Shown: positions 48,829 to 56,170 of the stretch, piece by piece
Layout: each line of letters starts with the position of its first letter
Numbering within the stretch: the stretch's first letter is position 1
Assembly: GCF_001510665.1 (NCBI RefSeq)
Contig: NZ_LMTI01000005.1
Location: 356,583 to 420,582 of the forward strand
DNA: 64,000 bases
Reading direction: 5' to 3'
From: Bacillus sp. FJAT-27445
GTDB taxonomy: Bacteria > Bacillota > Bacilli > Bacillales > Cytobacillaceae
The notes under the pieces: generated by a model
The model's input: only the letters and a program-made list of their open reading frames with translations
Database searches by the model: none
Told to the model about the DNA's origin: nothing
Position numbers and translations under genes: made by a program

Positions 48829-49794
48829 ATGGAAAAAGAAGTTATGTTTGGGGAGAAAAATCGGATTTACGGAACATTGGCAATGCCGGCGGGTGAAGGG
48901 GTACACCCTGCCATTCTAATAATTGCCGGGTCTGGGCCGCTTGACCGGGATGGAAATGTTGGAAAAGGCAAACTCACGACAAACCTTTATAAGGACCTGG
49001 CCGACTTCTTCACTGGACTTGGGTTTGTTACGCTTCGCTATGATAAGTGGGGAACAGGCGAGCGGGAAGGCAACTGGATGGCTGCAGGAATGTGGGATCT
49101 CGTGGAAGATGCCCGTACTGCGGTAGAATTCCTTCAAGCCCACCCGAATGTGGATAATGAAAGGATCATCATAGCCGGTCATAGTGAAGGAACGATCATT
49201 GCCACTGCTTTGGGTGAATCCATGCCACTGGGTGGAGTTATCTTCCTTTCAGGCGGAGTCGACAACATGTCTGAAGCACTAGAGAAGCAGAGGGCACTTG
49301 GGAATAAAGAATTGTTCGCAAAACCTGTTATTGGGAAGCTCCTTAAGCTGTTGAAAGTAGAAAAAAAAGGTGAAAAGCAGGCAGTCAAGGTGATGGAGAA
49401 ATTCAAACAGTCCAAGGAAGATATCATTAGAATTCAACTCTTCTTTAAACAGCCGGCAAAATGGTTCAGGGAACATGATGCATTTAATACGCGTGAAGCC
49501 TTGAAATCGATGAACTGTCCCGTCATCGCCATAATCGGTGATAAGGACGCTCTGGCGGACAAAGAAGTGCTTTCAGAACTTCCATCCCTCGTCCAGGGGA
49601 AAGCCGAGGTAGCCATTATAAAGGACATGGAACACGGCATGCGCATACAGACTGAGGAACTCAGCATTTTAAAAGCAGGCAAGAGGTTCAAAGAAATCTT
49701 AAAACGCCCGCTTCATCCAGAGGCATTGGCAAAACTCGAATCATGGCTGGATGAAAATTACCTGGGCATCAACCATAAAGAGGATGTAGGCTGA
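48829..49794 (+). CDS. Alpha/beta hydrolase (YqhK/EstA-like)
   Basis: Encodes 321 residues from ATG at 48829 with GGAGGGG 6 nt upstream. Oxyanion region IIAGSGPLDRDGN near residue 35; nucleophile elbow IAGHSEGTII (Ser at about residue 123); acid in GDKDAL and His in DMEHGMR complete the triad. No signal peptide, so it is cytosolic. It likely hydrolyses an ester or lactone; substrate unknown. It is in an operon with the winged-helix regulator and may detoxify its ligand. Confidence 0.87.
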   Translation: MEKEVMFGEKNRIYGTLAMPAGEGVHPAILIIAGSGPLDRDGNVGKGKLTTNLYKDLADFFTGLGFVTLRYDKWGTGEREGNWMAAGMWDLVEDARTAVEFLQAHPNVDNERIIIAGHSEGTIIATALGESMPLGGVIFLSGGVDNMSEALEKQRALGNKELFAKPVIGKLLKLLKVEKKGEKQAVKVMEKFKQSKEDIIRIQLFFKQPAKWFREHDAFNTREALKSMNCPVIAIIGDKDALADKEVLSELPSLVQGKAEVAIIKDMEHGMRIQTEELSILKAGKRFKEILKRPLHPEALAKLESWLDENYLGINHKEDVG

Positions 49795-49832
49795 GCCAAT
49801 TTTAAGGATAAGGTATGAGATTGAGCATCACT

Positions 49833-49862
49833 GCGGGAGATTTTATTCTCCCGCTTTTTTTG
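49833..49862 (+). terminator. Intrinsic terminator
   Basis: GCGGGAGA / TCTCCCGC with a 6-nt loop followed by seven T; ends the hydrolase operon. Confidence 0.85.
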
Positions 49863-49942
49863 CGTTGAAGAACATGAAACGAATGAATCAAAGCTACAAG
49901 AACCTATTTTTCAAGAAAGACGAAACTATATGTAAATTGGAG

Positions 49943-49988
49943 TTGACTTAATGTATAGTTTAGTTTACATTAAGTATATAAAACTATA
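49943..49988 (+). promoter_or_regulatory. Promoter with nested inverted repeats before the XRE operon
   Basis: TTGACT (49943-49948), 17-bp spacer, TACATT (49966-49971). A perfect 10-10-10 inverted repeat ACTTAATGTA...TACATTAAGT (49946-49975) spans it, and a second pair TATAGTTT (49954-49961) / AAACTATA (49981-49988) interleaves; another AAACTATA lies at 49923-49930. This suits control by the XRE regulator of the same operon. Confidence 0.6.
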
Positions 49989-50023
49989 CTTCAAGTAAAA
50001 TAAATTAGACAAGAGGTGAATAC

Positions 50024-50470
50024 ATGACGTATCAAGAAAAGAAAAGCATCGTGTCCATGATTAGCACATTCCTCATTTTTACCGCTTATTGCCTGTACAT
50101 GTACCCAAGGCATCCGGGAGGGGGTCTTGAATCGGCGGAAACCTTTCACTACTGGGGCTCCTTCGTCCTCATCCTGACTTTGTTTTCAATAGTCGCACAT
50201 ATTATGATTAGCATTATTTTTAATATCATCTTTAGAATAACGACCAAAGAAAAGGAACCGAACTTCGAGGACGAACTGGATAAATTTATTGGTTTGAAGG
50301 CGTTTCGGAATTCATTTTTCGTGTTTGTCCTCGGTTTTCTTTTCGCAATGGGTTCACTGGTCTTTTTTCAGCCGTCTCAGGCGATGTTCATGATCCTGAT
50401 TGCTTCAGGATTCCTTGCCGATATCACAAGCACCATGACAAAACTTCATCACTACCGGAAAGGAGTGTAA
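50024..50470 (+). CDS. Four-helix membrane protein, unknown, paired with XRE regulator
   Basis: A 148-residue membrane protein with four predicted helices (ISTFLIFTAYCLYMY, SFVLILTLFSIVAHIMI, FFVFVLGFLFAMGSLVFF, MFMILIASGFLADIT). The order membrane protein then small XRE regulator, 2 bp apart, is a common Bacillus arrangement (YozG/YvaO-like regulators with a DUF2178-type partner). AAGAGGTG lies 6 nt before the ATG. It may sense an envelope signal or simply be controlled by the regulator; unproven. Confidence 0.75.
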   Translation: MTYQEKKSIVSMISTFLIFTAYCLYMYPRHPGGGLESAETFHYWGSFVLILTLFSIVAHIMISIIFNIIFRITTKEKEPNFEDELDKFIGLKAFRNSFFVFVLGFLFAMGSLVFFQPSQAMFMILIASGFLADITSTMTKLHHYRKGV

Positions 50471-50472
50471 CC

Positions 50473-50697
50473 GTGGGTAAAAATCTTGTCGGCAATCATA
50501 TCCGCAAATTACGATTCAACCATGATGAAATGACTCAGCTGCAACTGGCTGACAAGGTGGGTGTTACAAGACAGACGATCGTGGCACTCGAAAAAGGAAA
50601 CTACTCCCCATCCTTGGAACTCGCTTTCCGCATTGCCCATGCCTTTAACTTGCCGCTGGAAGAAGTGTTTTTTTATGGGGATGAACCAAAGGGGTAA
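50473..50697 (+). CDS. XRE-family HTH regulator (YozG-like)
   Basis: A 74-residue Cro/CI-type protein made of a single HTH domain: NHIRKLRFNHDEMTQLQLADKVGVTRQTIVALEKGNYSPSL in continuous blocks over residues ~8-48, ending in LPLEEVFFY. GTG start with AAAGGAGTG about 6 nt upstream. Such short regulators repress their own operon. The nested inverted repeats upstream of the operon are the likely binding sites. It sits between two membrane protein genes. Confidence 0.9.
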   Translation: MGKNLVGNHIRKLRFNHDEMTQLQLADKVGVTRQTIVALEKGNYSPSLELAFRIAHAFNLPLEEVFFYGDEPKG

Positions 50698-50730
50698 GAC
50701 TATTTGAATCTGTTGAAAGAAGGGGAGAAA

Positions 50731-51468
50731 ATGAGTTCAAACAAAAATGCGGCAAAAATTGTGGGAGTACTGTTTATCCTCGCAGCGGTTACTGCGGTAA
50801 TAGGCCTTAAACTTTATGATCCTATACTAATTGGGCCCGATTACCTGACAAAGGGTTCCGAACATGCCAACCAGGTGGTACTTGGTGCGGTAATGGAGTT
50901 AATGCTTGTCGTATCCGCAATTGGTACTGCTACGGTGATGTTTCCGATTTTAAGAAAGTATAACGAGACAATCGCGCTCTGGCATGTTTGCTTCAGGTTC
51001 CTTGAAGCGATTGTCATTACGGTTGGCGTAATCAGTGTTCTTTCCCTGTTGACCTTAAGCAGGGAATTCGTAGCAGCAGGAGCCTCCGTCGATCCCACTT
51101 CATTTCAAGCTTCAGGTACTGTGTTAAAAGCAATACACGATTGGACGTTTATGCTTGGTCCCCTTTTCATGCTCGGCATCAATACGGTGATGTACAGTTA
51201 TATTTTTTACAAAAACAGGCTCGTTCCAAGGTTTATCTCAACCCTGGGTCTGACCGGGGGAGTATCAGTCTTCATTTGTGCCCTGTTGGTCATGTTTGGC
51301 GTCATTGAACAAATTTCTGTTTGGGGCGGTATTTTGGCAGTGCCCGTAGCAGCGAATGAAATGATCCTGGCAGTCTGGCTTTTAGCAAAAGGATTCAATC
51401 AACCTGCACTCGCTTCACTTTCAGAGCGGAAAAGCGAACAGTGCCTGTCACTCCCCGAATTTTCTTGA
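50731..51468 (+). CDS. DUF4386 membrane protein with a repeat-derived C-terminus
   Basis: Encodes 245 residues from ATG at 50731 (GAAGGGGAG upstream). About six transmembrane helices and blocks such as LKLYDPILIGPDYLTKGSEH and WHVCFRFLEAIVITVGV fit DUF4386. The last ~12 residues (KSEQCLSLPEFS) are encoded by a dispersed repeat (51433 on) also found twice after the TOMM cluster, so the original C-terminus was probably replaced when the repeat arrived. Function unknown; in the XRE operon. Confidence 0.82.
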   Translation: MSSNKNAAKIVGVLFILAAVTAVIGLKLYDPILIGPDYLTKGSEHANQVVLGAVMELMLVVSAIGTATVMFPILRKYNETIALWHVCFRFLEAIVITVGVISVLSLLTLSREFVAAGASVDPTSFQASGTVLKAIHDWTFMLGPLFMLGINTVMYSYIFYKNRLVPRFISTLGLTGGVSVFICALLVMFGVIEQISVWGGILAVPVAANEMILAVWLLAKGFNQPALASLSERKSEQCLSLPEFS

Positions 51469-51536
51469 TACACAGAATATTTCACGAATATACCGCTACA
51501 CCGAAAGCCACTTGCTGTTGAGCAGGTGGCTTTTTT
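51433..51536 (+). repeat. Left direct repeat bracketing the TOMM cluster (contains terminator)
   Basis: Begins AGCGAACAGTGCCTGTCACT and ends with the hairpin AAAGCCACTTGCT / AGCAGGTGGCTTTTTT. About 85-90% alike to the copies at 57751-57835 and 57836-57941. It overlaps the 3' end of the DUF4386 gene and supplies its stop codon and terminator. Confidence 0.85.
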
Positions 51537-51574
51537 AGGGAGAAAACTACAGCGTTCAATATGTATCTAAAGTG

Positions 51575-51613
51575 AAAAAATCCGCTTTTCCTCGAGAGGA
51601 AAGCGGATTTTTA
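51575..51613. terminator. Perfect-stem terminator upstream of the TOMM precursor
   Basis: AAAAATCCGCTTTCC-type stem: AAAAAATCCGCTTTTCCTC pairs with GAGGAAAGCGGATTTTT, no mismatch except one bulge. The 51614-51849 stretch after it holds no gene and no clear promoter by eye. Confidence 0.8.
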
Positions 51614-51849
51614 TGGTTTCGAATGGATTGTACGACTGGATTCTTTATTCTATGGAAATAGCAGATTCGCTGATGTCTTTAAATTAGGCTCTTACATCAG
51701 TAACAACGGCCTAAAAGGAATCATACTTTGTTGAGGAGAGTATACGAATTATCTGATGGATTTATATGCCCAAACTGATTATTAATTCATTCAGCTCTCA
51801 CGACAGGTGTCGGCTTAACCTGATAAATAAATACAAAGGAGAGGGAAAA

Positions 51850-52140
51850 ATGCATAATTTTCAAAATCCATTGCAAGGCTTGGAAATGGCCCCGTACCAA
51901 GCTGGTGAGTTAACTTACCTGAATCCTTATAGTGAGGATGTTCGTTTTGGCCGTTGCGGAGGTTTTGGCCGTTGCGGTGGCTTTGGCCGTTGTGGAGGTT
52001 TTGGCCGTTGCGGAGGCTTTGGCCGTTGTGGAGGTTTTGGTGGTTGTTTTGGTGGTGGTTTCGGTTGCGGTAGTTGTTTCGGTTTTAGTTGCGGTGGTTG
52101 TTTCGGTTTTAGTTGTTTCGGCGTTGGCTTTTGGATTTAA
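51850..52140 (+). CDS. TOMM bacteriocin precursor, heterocycloanthracin/sonorensin-like
   Basis: A 96-residue precursor peptide. ATG at 51850 has AAAGGAGAGGG 5 nt upstream. Residues 1-33 form a leader (MHNFQNPLQGLEMAPYQAGE then LTYLNPYSED), resembling heterocycloanthracin-type leaders. The core has five RCGGFG hexapeptides (residues 35-64) followed by Gly/Cys/Phe/Ser-rich GGCFGGG, CGSCFGFSC, GGCFGFSC and ends VGFWI. It holds 11 Cys (36, 42, 48, 54, 60, 66, 73, 76, 81, 84, 89) and three core Ser that could be cyclised to thiazoles and oxazoles by the downstream enzymes. Regular six-residue Cys spacing differs from the Cys-Xaa-Xaa pattern of the classic family. Confidence 0.85.
   Translation: MHNFQNPLQGLEMAPYQAGELTYLNPYSEDVRFGRCGGFGRCGGFGRCGGFGRCGGFGRCGGFGGCFGGGFGCGSCFGFSCGGCFGFSCFGVGFWI
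51952..52041 (+). repeat. Five 18-bp in-frame repeats encoding RCGGFG
   Basis: CGTTGCGGAGGTTTTGGC repeats five times with only third-position changes (TGC/TGT, GGA/GGT, TTT, GGC), so the peptide is kept while codons vary. It can expand or contract by slippage in units of six residues. Confidence 0.9.
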
Positions 52141-52163
52141 AAAAATTAGTATTTTACCAAAAA

Positions 52164-52203
52164 AGTGTCCCTGCGAGCTTATGGCAGGGACGCTGCTTTT
52201 TTG
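52164..52203 (+). terminator. Terminator/attenuator between precursor and TOMM enzymes
   Basis: AGTGTCCCTGC / GCAGGGACGCT (one G-U) with a 9-nt loop, then GCTTTTTTG. It probably lets precursor mRNA outnumber enzyme mRNA through partial readthrough. Confidence 0.75.
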
Positions 52204-52280
52204 GGTATTCATATAGGACAAATAAAACTACATAGAATAATAGTGCAGAGTTGCGATGATTAGAACTAAGGAGGAGCGGA

Positions 52281-54206
52281 ATGACAAAACTTAACTCGTC
52301 AACAAGGCTGAAGGTGAAAAAAGATACATTTTATCTGCCTGATCCAGAAGGTGGTGTGTATTTTAGAAATAACGAGAGCTCATTCCGAATGAAAGGCAGT
52401 ACGATTTATCAGTGGATTGAAACACTGATGCCGATGTTCAACGGGGAGCAAACATTGGGAGAATTAACAGAGGGACTAACGGCCCAGTATCAGACCAGAG
52501 TATATGAGATTGGAGAAACGTTGTACAAGAATGGTTTTGTCCGGGATATAAGTCAAGATCGGCCACATGAATTAAATTGTACGGTTCTTGAAAAATATTC
52601 TTCGCAAATTGAATTTATCGAGAATTTTGTAGATTCAGGAGCATACCAATTTCAGGAATTCCGTCAGGCAAAAGTTCTGGCAGTCGGAGCTGGTCCCATT
52701 CTAGTGTCATTGGTGGGTGCCTTAATTGAATCCGGCCTCCCTAAATTCGATTTTCTGGTAACAGAATCGATGCCTACAAACCGGCTGCGGATTTCTGAGC
52801 TAGTGCAGAATGCCCGTGAAGTCGACTCTGAGGTGGGGGTTAAGGAGGTCCCATTTGAAAAAGGGGAACACAACAGTTTTTGGAATCAAGCTGTTAGAGA
52901 CTATGATTGGGTTCTATATGTCTCGCAGGATGGGAATGTAAATGAGCTAAGAAGCCTTAATGATGTTTGCAAGGAGGAAAGAAAGGTATTCCTGCCTGCC
53001 ATATGTTTAGAGCAGGTGGGACTATCTGGTCCAATCGTTCATCCAGAGTCAGATGGATGCTGGGAGTCTGCATGGCGCCGCCTTCATCACTCTGCTGTTG
53101 GAGTAGATCAGCAACCTAACAACTTCTCTTCAACAGCTGGATCCATTTTGGCAAATGTACTTGTCTTTGAATTTTTCAAGAAGGCTGCAGGCATTGCAAG
53201 TTCGACTCAAAGCAATCAAATTTACATGCTAAATCTTGAAACATTGGAAGGTAACTGGTTATCATTCATTGCACACCCGCTGGTTACATCTACAAATATA
53301 ACTCCAAGTCTGTTAGAGGACCTTGATTTAAAGATTGAACATGAATCCAACAGAAATTCTCCACCTAGTAAACTACTGAATTATTTTAGTCTGCTAACTT
53401 CTGAAGAGATAGGAATTTTCCATACATGGGAAGAACGAAATTTGACACAGCTTCCTCTGGCACAGTGTTATGTTCAGGCAGTTAATCCAGTTTCCGAGGG
53501 GCCATCAGAACTTCTTCCCGAAGTAATTTGTACTGGTTTTACACATGAGGAAGCAAAACGGCATGCCGGTCTGACTGGTATTGAAATGTATGTTTCACAA
53601 TTGATCGATAACTCGAGCATTCCAGAGGGTCTTATGGGTATAGGTGCAGGAGAAACAATCGAAGAGGCCGTTTGTCGAGGGCTGCAAAGCTATATGGATG
53701 AAGAATTAAAAGAAAGGAAGGGAGACCAACAGGGCACGATTTTGGAGTTGCAGCAAGGACTAATAGAAGATCAGAAATGCAGATTTTATTTAAATGCACT
53801 GACCACCTTAAATGGTACATCAATCATCGAGTTGAAAGAGGACATTCTGGGCTTCCCTGTCATACGGGTAAGGTCGAATGGCCAATGGTTCACTAAGGCA
53901 GGTTTAAATTTAACGTTTGCATTACGAAATGCATTACAACTAGCACTTTTAGATACTCAAAACCAGTCACATTCAGCAGTTGAAAGGCAGAAAAAAGAGC
54001 CAGCCGCTTTTCTGGAAAAAAAGAAATCCAGACTCCACATTCCTTCCTGCGATGAAATGACTCAATTAGAGCTATTACAATCTGCCATTCAGGTCTTAAA
54101 AGAAAACAGAAAATGTATATTTGTTTATGATCTTTCGTTCGAACCGTTTTTAAAAGAGGAACTGGCAGGGGTATTTGGTGTACAGGTTCGAGAGGAGGAA
54201 CCTTAA
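52281..54206 (+). CDS. TOMM maturation protein, ThiF/E1-like (ocin_ThiF_like)
   Basis: A 641-residue protein matching, in size and position, the putative thiazole-containing bacteriocin maturation protein of Bacillus heterocycloanthracin loci. The N-terminal ~90 residues (LKVKKDTFYLPDPEGGVYF, TLGELTEGLTAQYQTRVYEI) look like a winged-helix leader-recognition element; residues ~131-200 form a Rossmann segment KVLAVGAGPILVSLVGALIE like E1/ThiF proteins but without obvious Cys-x-x-Cys zinc pairs. It likely binds the leader and presents the core to the YcaO partner. AAGGAGGAGCGG precedes the ATG; its stop overlaps the next start. Confidence 0.82.
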   Translation: MTKLNSSTRLKVKKDTFYLPDPEGGVYFRNNESSFRMKGSTIYQWIETLMPMFNGEQTLGELTEGLTAQYQTRVYEIGETLYKNGFVRDISQDRPHELNCTVLEKYSSQIEFIENFVDSGAYQFQEFRQAKVLAVGAGPILVSLVGALIESGLPKFDFLVTESMPTNRLRISELVQNAREVDSEVGVKEVPFEKGEHNSFWNQAVRDYDWVLYVSQDGNVNELRSLNDVCKEERKVFLPAICLEQVGLSGPIVHPESDGCWESAWRRLHHSAVGVDQQPNNFSSTAGSILANVLVFEFFKKAAGIASSTQSNQIYMLNLETLEGNWLSFIAHPLVTSTNITPSLLEDLDLKIEHESNRNSPPSKLLNYFSLLTSEEIGIFHTWEERNLTQLPLAQCYVQAVNPVSEGPSELLPEVICTGFTHEEAKRHAGLTGIEMYVSQLIDNSSIPEGLMGIGAGETIEEAVCRGLQSYMDEELKERKGDQQGTILELQQGLIEDQKCRFYLNALTTLNGTSIIELKEDILGFPVIRVRSNGQWFTKAGLNLTFALRNALQLALLDTQNQSHSAVERQKKEPAAFLEKKKSRLHIPSCDEMTQLELLQSAIQVLKENRKCIFVYDLSFEPFLKEELAGVFGVQVREEEP

Positions 54207-56146
54207 TGGCAGCCCAAATTATAATGGATGGAGAGGGTTTATTAGCGGATTTTGTCTATAACCAATTATCCGGAAGCTTTCCTCTAAAGCGCCAAAGTAT
54301 AGTAGAGGACATTCCGGCTGACACAGAATTAGCTCTAGTGCTCCACGATTCCTGGCATCCATTGGTTCATCAAAAAGCGGAGGAAAGATTTAGGGAAGCA
54401 GGTATCCCATGGCTTCGTGGTTTCGTTTCGTTTGGGGAAGGAATCATTGGTCCATTCGTACGCCCAGATACACCGGGATGTTCCTGCTGTGCTGATATCC
54501 GGCTTATAATTGCGGGGCTAGATCAACAAGAGATGGTGGCGTTTCAAAGGAAAATGGCAGCAGGAGAACGTCCGCCGCGAGATGCCTGGGCATCGCATAC
54601 CGGATTATCTCTAATGGCAGATTTGATAAGTAATGAAGTGCGGAAGATTCTTCAAGATGAATCCAGTACTTTAGGAGAAAAAGTGTTTATCACAAACCTA
54701 AAAGCGCTATCAACTTCAAGTCATTTTTTCTTACCAGACCCATCGTGCCCGGTATGCGGTTCATTACCAATTGATACATCAGAATTAGCTCAAATTCGGT
54801 TACAATCTAGTCCTAAAATAAACGGTGTTGGTTATCGCAGCCGTTCGATGGATGAATTGAAAACTGTGCTAGTCAGAGATTACCTCGATTCCCGTACCGG
54901 GATTATGAATGGAAAAATGCAAGATTTTAGGCTGCCGTTTGCTGATGTTTTAGTGGTCATGCCTTTGTTTGGAGGAAACGAGGGAGTAGCAGGGCGGACT
55001 AATTCTTATGAAATAAGTGAGCTGACTGCCATTTTGGAAGGCTTGGAACGATATTGCGGAATCGAGCCTCGAGGAAAAAGGACAGTCGTTCGTGATAGTT
55101 ATCACCATTTAAAAAATAACGCATTAAATCCCACAAGTGTTGGTGTTCATGAATCCGAACAATATGAAAAGCCTCATTTTCCTTTTAAAAAGTTTAATCC
55201 AGATTCCCCAATGGATTGGGTCTGGGGTTACTCAATTTTACAAGAGCGCCCCATTCTGATTCCAGAGTTACTCGCCTATTATAGTTTAAGCTGTGGGAAG
55301 GGCTTTGTATATGAAACATCAAACGGATGTGCAATAGGGGGGAGTTTAGAGGAAGCCATTTTTCATGCGATCATGGAGGTAGTTGAGAGAGATTCATTTT
55401 TATTAACGTGGTATGCCAAGCTCCCCCTTCCTCGGCTTGATTTTCGTTCTGCAAACGATACGGAATTACAGCTGATGGTGGACCGTATTCATGAAGTGGC
55501 CGGCCATGACCTTTATTTTTACAATTCAACGATGGAACATGGAATTCCAAGCGTTTGGGCAGTGGCAAAAAACAGAAGCTCCAAGGGTGTAAACATGATT
55601 TGTGCAGCAGGTGCAAACCCTGATCCTTTAAGGGCTGTAAAAAGCGCGATTTTCGAGCTTGCAGGAATGATGTTTAGGGATGATGAAAAGTTGGAGACAA
55701 ACAGAGAGAAATATGTAAGGATGCTAAAAGATCCGTTCGCAGTCCGGACCATGGAGGACCATGGTATGTTATACGGGTTGAAAGAGGCAGAGGAACGGCT
55801 GAATTTTTTATTAGATGATCATGGCCCTTTACGTACGTTTGCTGAGGAATTTAAGAAGCCGCCGGTAAATAGCGATTTAAAGGATGATCTTCAGGATATC
55901 CTTCGTAAATTCCGGCGCTTGAATCTTGATGTGATTGTGGTTGACCAAACTACCCCTATCATTAAAAGGAATGGATTGTTCTGTGTAAAAGTAATTATTC
56001 CCGGCATGCTGCCAATGACATTCGGGCATCACCTTACCCGCGTGAAAGGTCTTGAAAGGGTACTCACGGTACCCATGCAGCTGGGATTTGAGAAGAAACC
56101 ATTAACGTATGAACAGCTTAATCCATTTCCCCATCCATTCCCATAG
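54206..56146 (+). CDS. TOMM cyclodehydratase (YcaO, SagD type)
   Basis: A 646-residue protein. An N-terminal E1-like part carries a tetra-Cys zinc site: GCSCC (Cys92, 94, 95) and SCPVC (Cys182, 185). The YcaO domain (residues ~215-640) has the ATP/Mg-binding Glu clusters SELTAILEGLERYCG (~272-286) and SLEEAIFHAIMEVVERDSF (~381-399), and ends in a Pro-rich PFPHPFP tail typical of azoline-forming YcaO enzymes (PxPxP). It uses ATP to cyclise Cys/Ser side chains of the precursor onto the backbone amide, giving azolines. Coupled by start/stop overlap to the preceding gene. Confidence 0.93.
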   Translation: MAAQIIMDGEGLLADFVYNQLSGSFPLKRQSIVEDIPADTELALVLHDSWHPLVHQKAEERFREAGIPWLRGFVSFGEGIIGPFVRPDTPGCSCCADIRLIIAGLDQQEMVAFQRKMAAGERPPRDAWASHTGLSLMADLISNEVRKILQDESSTLGEKVFITNLKALSTSSHFFLPDPSCPVCGSLPIDTSELAQIRLQSSPKINGVGYRSRSMDELKTVLVRDYLDSRTGIMNGKMQDFRLPFADVLVVMPLFGGNEGVAGRTNSYEISELTAILEGLERYCGIEPRGKRTVVRDSYHHLKNNALNPTSVGVHESEQYEKPHFPFKKFNPDSPMDWVWGYSILQERPILIPELLAYYSLSCGKGFVYETSNGCAIGGSLEEAIFHAIMEVVERDSFLLTWYAKLPLPRLDFRSANDTELQLMVDRIHEVAGHDLYFYNSTMEHGIPSVWAVAKNRSSKGVNMICAAGANPDPLRAVKSAIFELAGMMFRDDEKLETNREKYVRMLKDPFAVRTMEDHGMLYGLKEAEERLNFLLDDHGPLRTFAEEFKKPPVNSDLKDDLQDILRKFRRLNLDVIVVDQTTPIIKRNGLFCVKVIIPGMLPMTFGHHLTRVKGLERVLTVPMQLGFEKKPLTYEQLNPFPHPFP

Positions 56147-56170
56147 TGGAAGAGCAGGAGGACAAAAGAT

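Noticed and set aside
51910-52221. Antisense frame encoding Thr/Lys/Glu-rich low-complexity protein opposite the TOMM precursor
   Set aside because: It is a by-product of the GGT/TGT-rich repeats on the plus strand; no ribosome binding site on the minus strand.
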